From Spirogloea muscicola (Eukaryota; Streptophyta; Zygnematophyceae; Spirogloeales; Spirogloeaceae), in NCBI GenBank assembly GCA_009602725.1, contig WELB01000081.1, positions 294,448 through 311,845 on the forward strand: a DNA stretch of 17,398 bases, given 5' to 3'. Shown here in pieces: positions 8,924-17,398 of this stretch (position 1 is its first letter; the number at the start of each line of letters is the position of its first letter). The translations under genes were made by a program, and so were the position numbers. Below the pieces are notes generated by a model that did not search any database, had not been told where the DNA came from, and was given only the letters and a program-made list of their open reading frames with translations.

Positions 8924-9006
8924 GAGAAGTGGCTCTGCCAGTGGGGGCAAGGGCTGTGGAAAGCCAGCCCCAGAAGAATTGACAAAGGTTCGAAGGGGCC
9001 AAATGA
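8924..9006 (+). repeat. Hairpin repeat copy 5, most complete
   Basis: GAAGTGGCTCTGCCAGTGGG, then GGCAAGGGCTGTGG, AAAGCCAGCCCC, AGAAGAATTGACAAAGG and TTCGAAGGGGCCAAAT. The stem GGGCTG...CAGCCC is at 8951-8970. It shares the 3' part (GACAAAGGTTCGAAGGGGCC) with copy 3, which defines a unit of about 80 bases. Confidence 0.8.
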
Positions 9007-9251
9007 CGGATGGGCTTGTGAGAGGCCACTTGGGCGCTGCGGATCCCACGAAGGAAAGAAGAGGAAAGGAAAAATGGGCGGCATGAGGACGGCATTCGCG
9101 ACGCCATGGGATGACGTCGGGCGCTGAGGCTGTGGGTGGGTTGAGGTTGTCGTTGGGTGCCAGACGAGTCGCCCCGGCCCCGCGGACGCGTCTGGCAGCG
9201 GACGATCCAACCCGCAAACCGACTGTGCCCGGGCGGGGCCCGCCACCCCGC

Positions 9252-9330
9252 GCACGTGCGGCACGGGCCCCCCGGCCACTGTTGACCGCTCGCCCGCCCC
9301 GCTCGCCGTCCCCGCCGCCAAAGTGGAGGA
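9252..9330 (+). repeat. GC-rich duplicated segment, copy 2
   Basis: It begins GCACGTGCGGCACGGGCC, contains CTGTTGACCGC and ends CCGCCGCCAAAGTGGAGGA. It is the counterpart of 7941-8030 in direct orientation, about 1.3 kb away, with the hairpin repeats and segments A/B lying between the two copies. Confidence 0.55.
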
Positions 9331-9590
9331 GGCGCCAGCCGGGGCGGCGGCGGGGCGGGGCGGGGGCCCGGCGCCAGGGCCCATTTCTGGCGCCGCCGCC
9401 ACATCTGGCGGCGGTCCCGCCGTTCCGGGGCCTGGGGCGGCCGGCCGGCCAGGTCTCCCCGGGTCCCCATCCCCCCCCCCTCCCTCCCTCCTCCCACCTT
9501 CTTGGAGCCGGCACCCCCAACCCCGGACTGCCCAACTCCATTTCTCAGGCCATGTACATTCCTTTGGGCTGGACTCTCATATCCAGTGCC

Positions 9591-9821
9591 TTACATTGCA
9601 AATGCGGTTTTGTTTTCTAATCCACCTCAGCCTTTCCTCGCTTTACTCCTCTCCTTGACGATGGCCCTGCTGCGCTTGCCTCCATTGGGAGTGCCGTTTC
9701 GTTTTCTATTCCTCCTCACACAGCCACTGCCTTTACATTGCAAATGCTGTTTCGTTGCCTATTCCTCCCCAGCTTCCCTCTCTGCTTCCTCTCCCCTTGA
9801 AGAGGCCCTGCTGCGCTTGCC
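9591..9821 (+). repeat. 142-bp-period tandem duplication upstream of the lipase start
   Basis: TTACATTGCAAATGC begins at 9591 and again at 9733; both copies end with GGCCCTGCTGCGCTTGCC (9680 and 9821). A third, shorter related stretch (GCCGTTTCGTTTTCTATTCC, from 9693) lies between. The 3' copy ends about 100 bases before the lipase ATG, so the duplication occupies the likely promoter or 5' UTR. Both copies contain TTGCAAAT, which may or may not be regulatory. Confidence 0.8.
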
Positions 9822-9914
9822 AGCACCTTCAGACGCCAACCATTGCAGCCGAAGAGCCTGCACTGCCCACCAAAGGCTCGCCCAACAAGAGCCAGTGGCT
9901 GCGACGTCGTTGCT

Positions 9915-9927
9915 GCCGCCGCCATGG
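9915..9927 (+). promoter_or_regulatory. Translation start context of the lipase gene
   Basis: GCCGCCGCCATGG surrounds the ATG at 9924 and is an excellent eukaryotic start context (purine at -3, G at +4). The same frame stays open back to about 9843 but has no upstream ATG, only a TTG, which supports 9924 as the start. Confidence 0.7.
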
Positions 9928-12900
9928 CGCTGTCGCTCCTGCAGGGCCGCACGTTCGCGCTGCCCGTGTACCTCAAGGTCTTCCGCTCCGCGTCCAAGCT
10001 CGTGAAGCTGCTGGACGGCCACCGCACGCTCGCTGCGGGGCCCCTCTCCGCGCTCCTCAGCTGGGACGCCGACGTCTCCACGCTCCACATCTCCTTCTAC
10101 TGGGACGGCGGCGAGGGCCTGCTGCCGTACGACCTCCTGCGGGTGCACGCCCAGCCTCCCTGCATGGCACGAGTTTATGCCGTTCCTGCCTCGTCCCAAT
10201 CTTGCGCACAGACTACAGTGCAGATACTGCTGTATGCAGTCCGCCCCTCCATCGCACAGAAGGAACACAGACTTTACTCCAGAAGTGTGTCATTTAGAAT
10301 AACTTAAGACTCCTGGCTGGGCTAGACATCGCAATGAAGGCAGGGGCAGAGCCATTGGGCGTGGCTCGCTGGCTGCAGGCAGGCTGACATAGTGTGTGGC
10401 ACACAACGCCAGCTCTGCTCGCAGGCAGAGAGGGCAACCTTGCCGCAGCTGAGACACTGATTCGCTGCCTTCCGCCTGGTGCAGGAGGTGGAGCCGAGCT
10501 GGCTCGAGCACTTCAAGCGAGATGCGGTGGTGCCCGGTGGCATTGCAGACGCCTTCCAGGCCCTCCTCGACGCCAAGCTCCTGGAGGTACTGACGCCGCA
10601 CCACCCCATTTCATTAGGACGCCCGCAACTGATAGTTGAAAGGAGGTAAATCCCTCTCAGGGTTGCCTGCCACTAGGACTTCATTAAGCATAACGCTTTT
10701 CAATGATCAATAATTACACAGATATGATTTCATGCTATAAAGGACCGACACCCCACATTGATGTCCATGGCAGGAGATCCAAAAGAAGACAATGGACCGT
10801 GGCCGGCCCGCGGTCGTGCGCCGCATCGTGACCGAGGGCATGAAGCTTGGGGGCTCTGTCGCTGTCCTCGCGGCCGCCTGGGCGGCGGTCACCTTCCCTT
10901 ATGCTGACATCCGCTGCACGTCCTTCGAGACCCCACAGTGAGTGCCCAGCCACTCTCTTTCAATCTCTTCGCAGCAGAAGTTTCTCACCCACAAGTTGCA
11001 CGCAAGCTCTTGCTTGCATCAGAACTCCCATAGGTGGCTCATCCTAGTCATGCCATTCGACTGCTTTTTCTTGCCAATGACAGCCACCACATCAAAGCAT
11101 AGCTCACCAATGTATGCTGCTGATAGACTCCAACATGTGCGTCTGCAGCATGAACAGTGAGAATTTCCATACCATTTTCCAGTACCTGGTCGGCAATCAC
11201 TACTGTCTCGACTATCCAGACGATGTGAGTCTCAACCAGACCATTCATCTGCTCTGTTGTCTCAATGCATGTCATAGTAAAAGTATGCGTACTGACACTG
11301 TAGACATCTTTTGACGTCAGCGCTTGTCTTTGTCAACATAGATTGCATCAGCTGATGCTTGTTTTAGCCTCAGAGCAATCCTTATCTCAATCTCCGGGCA
11401 CTTTCTGTAGTGCGGCGACGAGGGAAAGCTGCGAAAGCGCTTGGAATTACTCGCACAACAGGACAAAGTCGAGGCTCAGGCTCAGTGTGAGGCGGCTAGC
11501 ATCTTGATGCCTCGATCAAACAGTGCGCTCCCTCCTTCGTCCAAACTAACCCACCAGGTGCTTACATTGACATACCTACATGTATGTCTACTTCCAGGAT
11601 TATTGTTTGCATGACTTCAATTTGTGCGTCAATCTCTCCTCCTCTTGGAACAGTCTATATCAGTGACTGGCTTATCTTTGGAGAGAGATGTGCTTTATGA
11701 CTTCAGGAGGTGGTTCGAGAGAGGGTAGGCACATGGCTGAGCACAAACTCTGGCCTTGGCTGGGTGGCTTCAAGTGCAATCTGGCGTAAGTCACACAAAT
11801 AACTCTGCCTGGATACTGGCCTTTCATCATGGGGTGCACTAGCACATCATTGAGCGGGTCCATGCAAACATACATACTCCTTGATGCAGAAGGGATATCA
11901 CCCATAATCACAATATAACTGGCAACTCAGCTACATGCATGCAAAATCAGGCTGCTGCCTTATATTCAACTCACTGTGCACCAGGTTGGCAAGTCGGTGT
12001 TGCTCTGACTGGCATCACTGTGCTCAATGCCTGCAGTTGCGACGGGCATCCTTACCAACACAACGAGGTCAACCATGAAGGCCACTGAAAAGGTTGGCAT
12101 CAATGACCCCGACAAGGTTCGCCCATCAAGTGAACTTCTCAGTGAGAAGCGCCTGGAGAACCATATTCTCAGAGGCAAGGTGGTCCAGGGTATGCTGGGA
12201 GCTGTGGCTGCATACCTTGACTATGAGGTGGGTGGCAGTCAGTCTACAAACCCAAGCATCTACCCGAAGTGCAGGCTGATATTCTGCTGGAGTGTTTGAT
12301 ACTGCTGCTGTATATGTCATATGCAATACAAGCATGAGCATCCTGCAGCTTGTCTGACTGTGAAGGGCTAGCTGCATGGCTTGCTTTTACTGGCTGTGGC
12401 AGGGCTTCAAGCAAGTGGCCCAAGCGGAGAACATAGCCTTTGTGCAGGACCTGAAGCAGTCGAAGACGAAGGTATGCTGGTTAGATGGCTCCTAGGTCCA
12501 GCTGCAGGTTATCCAGGATACAATGGACTCTGTTGGCGTGCATGCATTCAATTTGTGTGAGCCACTTTTCGTCTGCGATTGCAGGTTTTCGTGGTATGGC
12601 TCAACACTGGAACAATGGTGGTGGCTTTCCGCGGGACCGAGCCCTCCAACCTCAACAATTGGCTTGTAGATTTCAATGCCGTCCACCCTGTCGAGTGCGA
12701 ATGGCTTAAGTCCTCCCCGCTCTCGTCGGGCCATGAGGTAAATCAAGGCAGACATGCTTGCTAGCACATCATCCGAAGTCAACTGTAGATGAGCAGATCT
12801 GCGGCACTATAGGGACATGCCTATCAACTAAGGATGACACTTGGTGTGTACAGATTCTCGTTCACAAGGGCTTCCTCGACGGCTTCAACGAGGTGCGAGA

Positions 12901-14500
12901 GATGTTCGATATCGCAATGGGCCCTCCTGGTGTCCGCAAAGAGAGCAGCACAATCACCCAGCTCCGGAGAGTCATGCAAAATAGAATTCCGACACGGTGA
13001 GCAAACACCACCACAGCACTTCGGGTTGATCACGACTTCCATGAGGCTGCTGCTATATGGCTTCTGCACTTGGTTAAGAGCTACAGAGCTAATCTCAATA
13101 GTTCTTAGCAGCAGCGCAGATGCTCAGCCGTCGTCCAGTGCTTGGGAAATCCGAAGGGTCACTTACATCATGCACCGAGTCTCATGATCTTTATGTTGCA
13201 ACTTCAGAATAGTCTGCTGTGGGCACAGCCTGGGAGGTGCCCTGGCAACAGTGGCTGCCCCTTGGTTTGCTCAGACGTACCCAGAGGTGAGCCGGTTTGT
13301 TATATGTGTGCATTGTGATTAGGAGCAGAGAGTAACTAGAGAGCAGTCCTCATCTCTTTCGACTACATGGTTGATCCAAGCCATTTGAAAATCATTCGCA
13401 ATTGTGGCACTTAAATAGTGCCCAAATAATTAGTGCTCGATGATTCAACTCTTTGTTGCGTGTATGGCGAGCAGGCCGAAGTGAGGTGCATCACAGGCGG
13501 GTCGCCGCGGGCTGGCAACAAGGGCTTCTACGATGCCTTTCAGCTGCTCGTGGGCGCCAAGTACAGGGTCATCCACAGCCGTGACCTCGTGCCATTTGTG
13601 CCCCCACAAGACATGGGGTGAGGGCAGCTTACTTCTGCAGCCATTAAAGTCGGGAATGCTGACACATTATATGCCGGGAATAGATGCACATCATACAAAT
13701 CTCACACACTGACACGGACTGACACAAACATGCAATAACATTAACACCTTCCTCGACTTAGCCTGCATTGGGCATGCGCAAGAGCGCCTGCCAATGACGC
13801 CGGCTTTCTGGGCAGCTACCTGCATGTACAGAACCCCCTGCTGGTGCAGCCCATCCCGCCGCCGCTGGCGGTTGGCAACCCTTCGTGGTCCTCGCTGGCA
13901 ATTGTGCCCCTCTATTACATCATAGGTATCAGGTCGATTACAAAGAACCTCGCCAAAGATGAGGTGTACTACGACGTTATGAAGAACGAGTTCCCCCCCG
14001 GCACGAAATATGAGGCCTGGACTATGGACTGCCCTGTCACCTACAATGTGAGCTCGACCCCATCATCTTGCATGCACATTGACGTGTTGGTCAGCTCAAG
14101 TTCCGCTGTGCTCAATTGCTGCTGTACCTGCGCACTGGGTGTTCATGGCCCTCGGTGGCAATGCACGATGTTTATTACAGCGCAAATTGGTATTGCAACA
14201 TCTGGAAAATAGTTGAACTCATCAAGTCTTGATATTGCAACCACTCATTGCGTTCATGTGGCTGCTTGTTGTGACGATGTTTTGGTGGACTTACACTTTC
14301 GGTCAAGAGTAAATACCTGTTGCAATTCCCGCAAGTCATAAACATGCCATTTGGCCTGTGCTGTACAGCTGGTGGACCATTTTCAGTGGAAGTACGCATG
14401 GGCCATTGATCTGGCGCTTGCAGATAAGACGCCAGGTGTACCACAAGATGCGGACAAAGCCTATAACAGGATTGGCTCGGGCAAGGTGACATCAAGTTAG
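9924..14500 (+). CDS. Class-3 lipase (alpha/beta hydrolase) with long N-terminal region
   Basis: Predicted serine lipase/esterase of the lipase_3 family acting on acylglycerols or polar lipids. Exons: 9924-10142, 10485-10586, 10774-10937, 11149-11224, 11411-11557, 11707-11785, 12037-12227, 12403-12471, 12585-12737, 12854-12996, 13208-13286, 13475-13617, 13816-14047, 14369-14500; all GT-AG and phase-consistent, 642 residues. Catalytic domain from about 350: VVAFRGTE (361-368), nucleophile elbow GHSLGG with Ser455, GSPRAGN (483-489), HSRDLVPFVPP with Asp511, and LVDHFQW with His603 as the likely triad histidine. The first 349 residues match nothing I recognise; they hold hydrophobic stretches at about 132-150 and 250-268 that may anchor the protein in a membrane, and no clear signal peptide. 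The donor after exon 1 (GTGCAC) is weak. The 3' end is uncertain: exon 14 could instead splice at 14488 to 15135. Joining the N-terminal exons to the lipase exons rests on phase agreement, not on a known homologue. Confidence 0.85.
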
Positions 14501-16945
14501 CGGACCAGTCATATCAACTATGCTAGGCATGCGTAAAAGTGGTGGAGTTTGGCTTGCGTCCATGGAACCACGATTCAAGCGCATTTCTGGATGTCTGCGT
14601 ATAGATGTTACTTGATACTTTTGTTTAAGAAGTTGCAAACCTTAGGCAGACTCTTTTGGAGGCAAGGCGGTACTGAACATATGCAACAAGTTTGAGGATT
14701 TGAGAAAGTTTAGAGTACGAGAGTGTTCTTGTTATGCCCTTACTGAGCTCACATATTTGAAATCTGCACCCTCCCCGGGGCCTCGTCCATTTTATCATTT
14801 TTGGCAGTCATCACCACTATCCTATGTGTATTGAGGACACATATTTATCATGATAAGTTGAATCAAGACACTTCTGTACAACTTGAAGCAACCTCTGAGC
14901 GATCTCTGTTGACCCCTTCAAGTCCAGCACTTACAGGCCATCCGTGGCAACAGCTTAGCACGTGCTAAGATTTAAAGAGAGCCTAACTCAGTTTCATCGA
15001 AAGTATCCTCAGCCTCAAGCCATCCAAGCAGGATAATTTCATGACGCTATCATCGATCTGAGCATCAGTTCAGAAGTTATCTGACCTTCATGGGATAAGT
15101 GTGCAAGCCTCGCACATGTAGCTGCTGCCTCCAGATTGACGGGTTAAGGGGTTACTTCCAAAGAGCAATCCTCTTTAAGATGGTTGAGGAGCATCGAGCA
15201 TCGGTCAAGCATCGATCATGCTTCGTTGGTAGACAGAGTAACAATACATTTGTCCAAGTACCCTCAGAAGGGGTAGCTTCAACGGACAAAGGCAGCTCCA
15301 CTGGCACTGAGAATGTTCCAAATCCACACGAACAGAAGCTGCCGAGTATAAGCATCTACAAAAATGACATTTAACCATAAGCCATGCTGTGCTCGTACTA
15401 CTCAGTGCTGGGTAGGACGTGGTCTTGAGATTGGTATGCTGCTATACACCATGACAGCTGTGATGATGGCCGTTGCAGGCCAAGTTGCTTGCTGTCGTCT
15501 AGTTTCGGTGGCATCCCCGTGGATCTTTGACTTGATATGACCTGCCCGTGAGCATTCAATGCTGGCTACTGACTTATCAGGACACGACTTGCTTTTGAGA
15601 TCTGATGACTATCTATTTGGTGTTTGTACTCAAGCTGGCAAAGCTGGCAAGGCCTGCACGTCCTTGAAGAAGCCTGCGGCTCGCTGGGTACATCACCTGA
15701 TAGCTGAAGGTGCAACTGAGCATCCCGGCCTTCTATACTCGAGAAGCCACTTTCTATACTGTTTCCAAAGAGTCGTTCAATCATAGAGATCCAGAACGAA
15801 ATTCTATCTGTATATTACAAGACTTAGTTTCCATGAGTGGCTGTCCGTTTCTACAGTTTGACTCCTTATGATAGATACTCCTGAACAGATTGGTTGAGCT
15901 AGACTTCTGGTTTTGGTGAACTGTTTTCTCCAACTTGGAAGCGCAGATGGTCACGAGAAGATTGATTGGGAGGACTCTTCAGGATGAACATGTGCATTTT
16001 ATGAGAAGAAGCCTGAAGCCTCTTATTCCCCGGTAGTCACGCAGTTACTCACTAGTGTAGGTTCACCTGTGACATGGTTCTTGGATGTGCAATCTGCACA
16101 GACCACATGAAGCAAGAAGTATAAAGGTTGACTGAGCAGATGATCTCTTCATGTCTTCATGTCGTCTGTGATCTCACAAGTTTCACAAACTGAATCTGAC
16201 GACCAAAGGGTCGGCGACATCTCAGCTTAAACCAAGAGCTAGAGGCGATTGAGGGACTTGAAAGGACAACGCTTGACCCGCGGCCAACTGAAGCGCACAT
16301 GCTGCAGGACGAACGTGAGCTACTGAGGTGTCACTGCACGTGTTATCAAGCCACAACAATAAGGAATGGACTTGGTCATCGAGGGACACTCCTCGGAGGT
16401 ACGAAATGTGACTCCAGCTGACAATCATATACTTGCGCACTACAATGCACTAATGACGGCCCACGATTATCGACAATGAAGAGGGTGACTGTACGAGCTG
16501 TGCTTTTCCTGCACATTGCAGCTGTAATGGGCCTGCCTTTTGGTGCTCCTTTGCGAGCATCACCCGACATCCACCAATTCAAGATACACAAGCAGCAATG
16601 ACGACGACCGACGCAATGCAATGCAGGCAAAGTTACATAAGCGAGGGAAGTCCAGCCATTGCTTGCAATTAGCAGCGTGTGAGGGCAGGCTCAACGCTCG
16701 AGCAACCAATCTCCCCTATGTGCTATTCAGTCTTGATCCAAAAATACAGTCACATCCTAATTGACATATTAACAGATCTGTTGGTGGATCCTTGACCGGC
16801 CAGCCCCAAGGAAGCCAATCAACGTCCATCCCTTGAACACCTCTGGCTGCCAGGCACACGGCTCTACGTCCTGCCAAAGCCAGCTGCCCATATTTGGGCG
16901 CTTTGGCACATTGCAGGAGCAGGTCGGGCACAGCGGCAGGGCAGC
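14501..16945. other. 2.4 kb between lipase and bL12c genes, no firm gene
   Basis: It should hold the converging 3' UTRs of the lipase (+) and bL12c (-). Apart from the possible extra lipase exon at 15135-15374, nothing protein-like stands out. An open + frame at about 16200-16400 contains LNQELEAIEGLERTTLDPR and a good donor-like GTGAGC at 16314, but it has no homologue I recognise and no partner exon. Small direct repeats (AAGCTGGC-type near 15635, CTTCATGT near 16146) are unremarkable. No tRNA or rRNA is seen. Confidence 0.6.
15135..15374 (+). other. Possible alternative last exon of the lipase gene
   Basis: An open stretch of 79 codons plus stop begins right after an acceptor (GCTGCTGCCTCCAG, ending 15134). 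If exon 14 of the lipase splices at 14488 (AAG|GTGACA), this frame continues in phase 0 and would replace the short ending VTSS with a Ser/Thr-rich tail beginning IDGLRGYFQRAILFKMVEEH. The donor is only moderate. No family is recognised in the tail. It may also be chance open sequence. Confidence 0.35.
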
Positions 16946-17398
16946 TTAAGCAATGGCGACCGTGGCGCCAGCGCCCTCGAGCTGCTTCTTGAAATCTTCG
17001 GCCTCATCCTTTGTGACGCCCTCCTTCACCTTCTTGGGCAGTCCCTCAATGAGGTCTTTGGCCTCCTTGAGGCCGAGCGAAGTGATGGCACGCACCACCT
17101 TGATGACGGCAATCCGGTTGGATGCCGGCACCTCGGTGAGCGATACATCAAACTCCGTCTTTTCTTCCACGTCCTCGGCGGGCGCGGCGGCGCCGCCGGC
17201 GGTGGCGGCAGGGCCAGCAGCCGCCGGCGCGAAGGCGGCGGCGGAGACCCCCAGCTCTTCTTGAAGGCGGTCCGTGAAAATGCGGGCCTCGCTGAGCGTG
17301 AGGCTCTTTACTTCCGCGACCAGCTTCTCAATGTCTGCCGCCGCGCGTGCAACGCCGCCGCGGCGCGGAGCTGCCGCGGCGGCGCTCGGACGGGCGCC
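16946..17398 (-). CDS. RPL12: Plastid 50S ribosomal protein bL12c, 3' part
   Basis: Nuclear-encoded chloroplast L7/L12 stalk protein, which recruits translation factors to the plastid ribosome. 150 residues are visible and the frame stays open to the window edge, so the start codon and most of the transit peptide lie beyond 17398. In order: an Ala/Arg-rich stretch ([20 protein letters not shown]) like the end of a transit peptide; the N-terminal dimerisation domain [19 protein letters not shown] from about residue 21; an Ala/Gly/Pro hinge ([10 protein letters not shown]); and the C-terminal domain with [39 protein letters not shown] and [20 protein letters not shown], ending GATVAIA. A shorter reading starting at the internal ATG at 17170 would omit the dimerisation domain and is not the true start. 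No intron interrupts the visible part. It faces the lipase gene tail to tail. Confidence 0.95.
   Translation of the reverse strand, partial: GARPSAAAAAPRRGGVARAAADIEKLVAEVKSLTLSEARIFTDRLQEELGVSAAAFAPAAAGPAATAGGAAAPAEDVEEKTEFDVSLTEVPASNRIAVIKVVRAITSLGLKEAKDLIEGLPKKVKEGVTKDEAEDFKKQLEGAGATVAIA

Larger units (their letters stand above)
7487..9923. other. GC-rich repeat block between MAK16 and lipase, no firm gene
   Basis: From about 7640 to 9500 the sequence is clearly richer in G and C than the flanking gene bodies and is composed of diverged duplicated segments. Frames open for 150-230 codons on both strands (+ 7945-8514, - 7677-8255, - 8799-9497, - 8903-9541), but they overlap each other and run through the same repeats in different frames, as expected from GC-rich repeated DNA. 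One short minus-strand pair may be an exception (see 8567-8677 and 8802-8912). The MAK16 3' UTR and the lipase promoter must lie at the two edges. Confidence 0.6.

Noticed and set aside
8799-9541. Long minus-strand open frames of 212 and 232 codons
   Set aside because: They overlap each other in different frames in GC-rich DNA, are Pro/Arg/Gly-rich and have no known motif. Only the short segment B was kept as a tentative observation.
11162-11224. Shorter lipase exon 4 starting after the AG before TACCTGG
   Set aside because: The phase from the preceding exon would put it out of frame. The acceptor at 11147-11148 restores the frame.
11654-11724. Alternative lipase exon 6 starting at 11654
   Set aside because: It ends in the wrong phase to join the exon at 12037 (the join gives a stop codon). 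The 11707-11785 exon joins in phase on both sides and has a better donor.
16200-16400. Exon-like open stretch containing LNQELEAIEGLERTTLDPR with a GTGAGC donor-like site
   Set aside because: It has no start codon, no partner exon and no family resemblance. It is mentioned only within the spacer entry.
1-17398. CRISPR arrays, prokaryotic operons, complete transposons with identifiable transposase or reverse transcriptase
   Set aside because: None seen. The repeats lack regular spacers and no transposase, integrase or reverse transcriptase motif was found in any frame provided.

Overview
The window is nuclear DNA from an intron-rich photosynthetic eukaryote, most likely a green alga (Chlorophyta). 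The evidence is a nuclear-encoded plastid ribosomal protein bL12c, a plant/algal-type Brittle1 (BT1) nucleotide carrier, many short exons with GT-AG introns of about 150-660 bp, GC-rich coding sequence, and short runs of the plant-type telomere unit CCCTAAA. I cannot name the genus.

Layout, left to right: (1) the 3' part of a BT1-family mitochondrial/plastid carrier gene on + (456-2662, five exons, 5' end outside the window); (2) a 1.8 kb spacer with degenerate hairpin repeats and a short relic of organelle-type large-subunit rRNA (3901-3962); (3) the ribosome-biogenesis gene MAK16 on + (4440-7486, eight exons found, the first coding exon missing next to a CCG-repeat tract that holds an undetermined base); (4) a GC-rich, gene-poor block (about 7587-9500) that begins with a degenerate telomere-like array and is made of diverged direct and inverted repeats, followed by a tandem-duplicated pyrimidine-rich segment (9591-9821); (5) a complete 14-exon class-3 lipase gene on + (9924-14500, 642 residues predicted), with an alternative last exon possible at 15135-15374; (6) 2.4 kb with no gene I can support; (7) the 3' part of plastid bL12c on - (16946-17398, 5' end outside the window).

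The four protein genes serve unrelated housekeeping roles: nucleotide transport, 60S ribosome assembly, lipid hydrolysis and plastid translation. No operon-like or shared-pathway arrangement is visible. Exon structures were built by hand from splice signals, conserved protein motifs and reading-phase agreement at each junction. All junctions given keep phase.

The least expected material lies outside the genes: the rRNA relic carrying a degenerate I-CeuI target, the hairpin repeat family in both orientations, the telomere-like array joined to a repeat block, and a duplicated segment whose divergence pattern looks codon-like on the minus strand.
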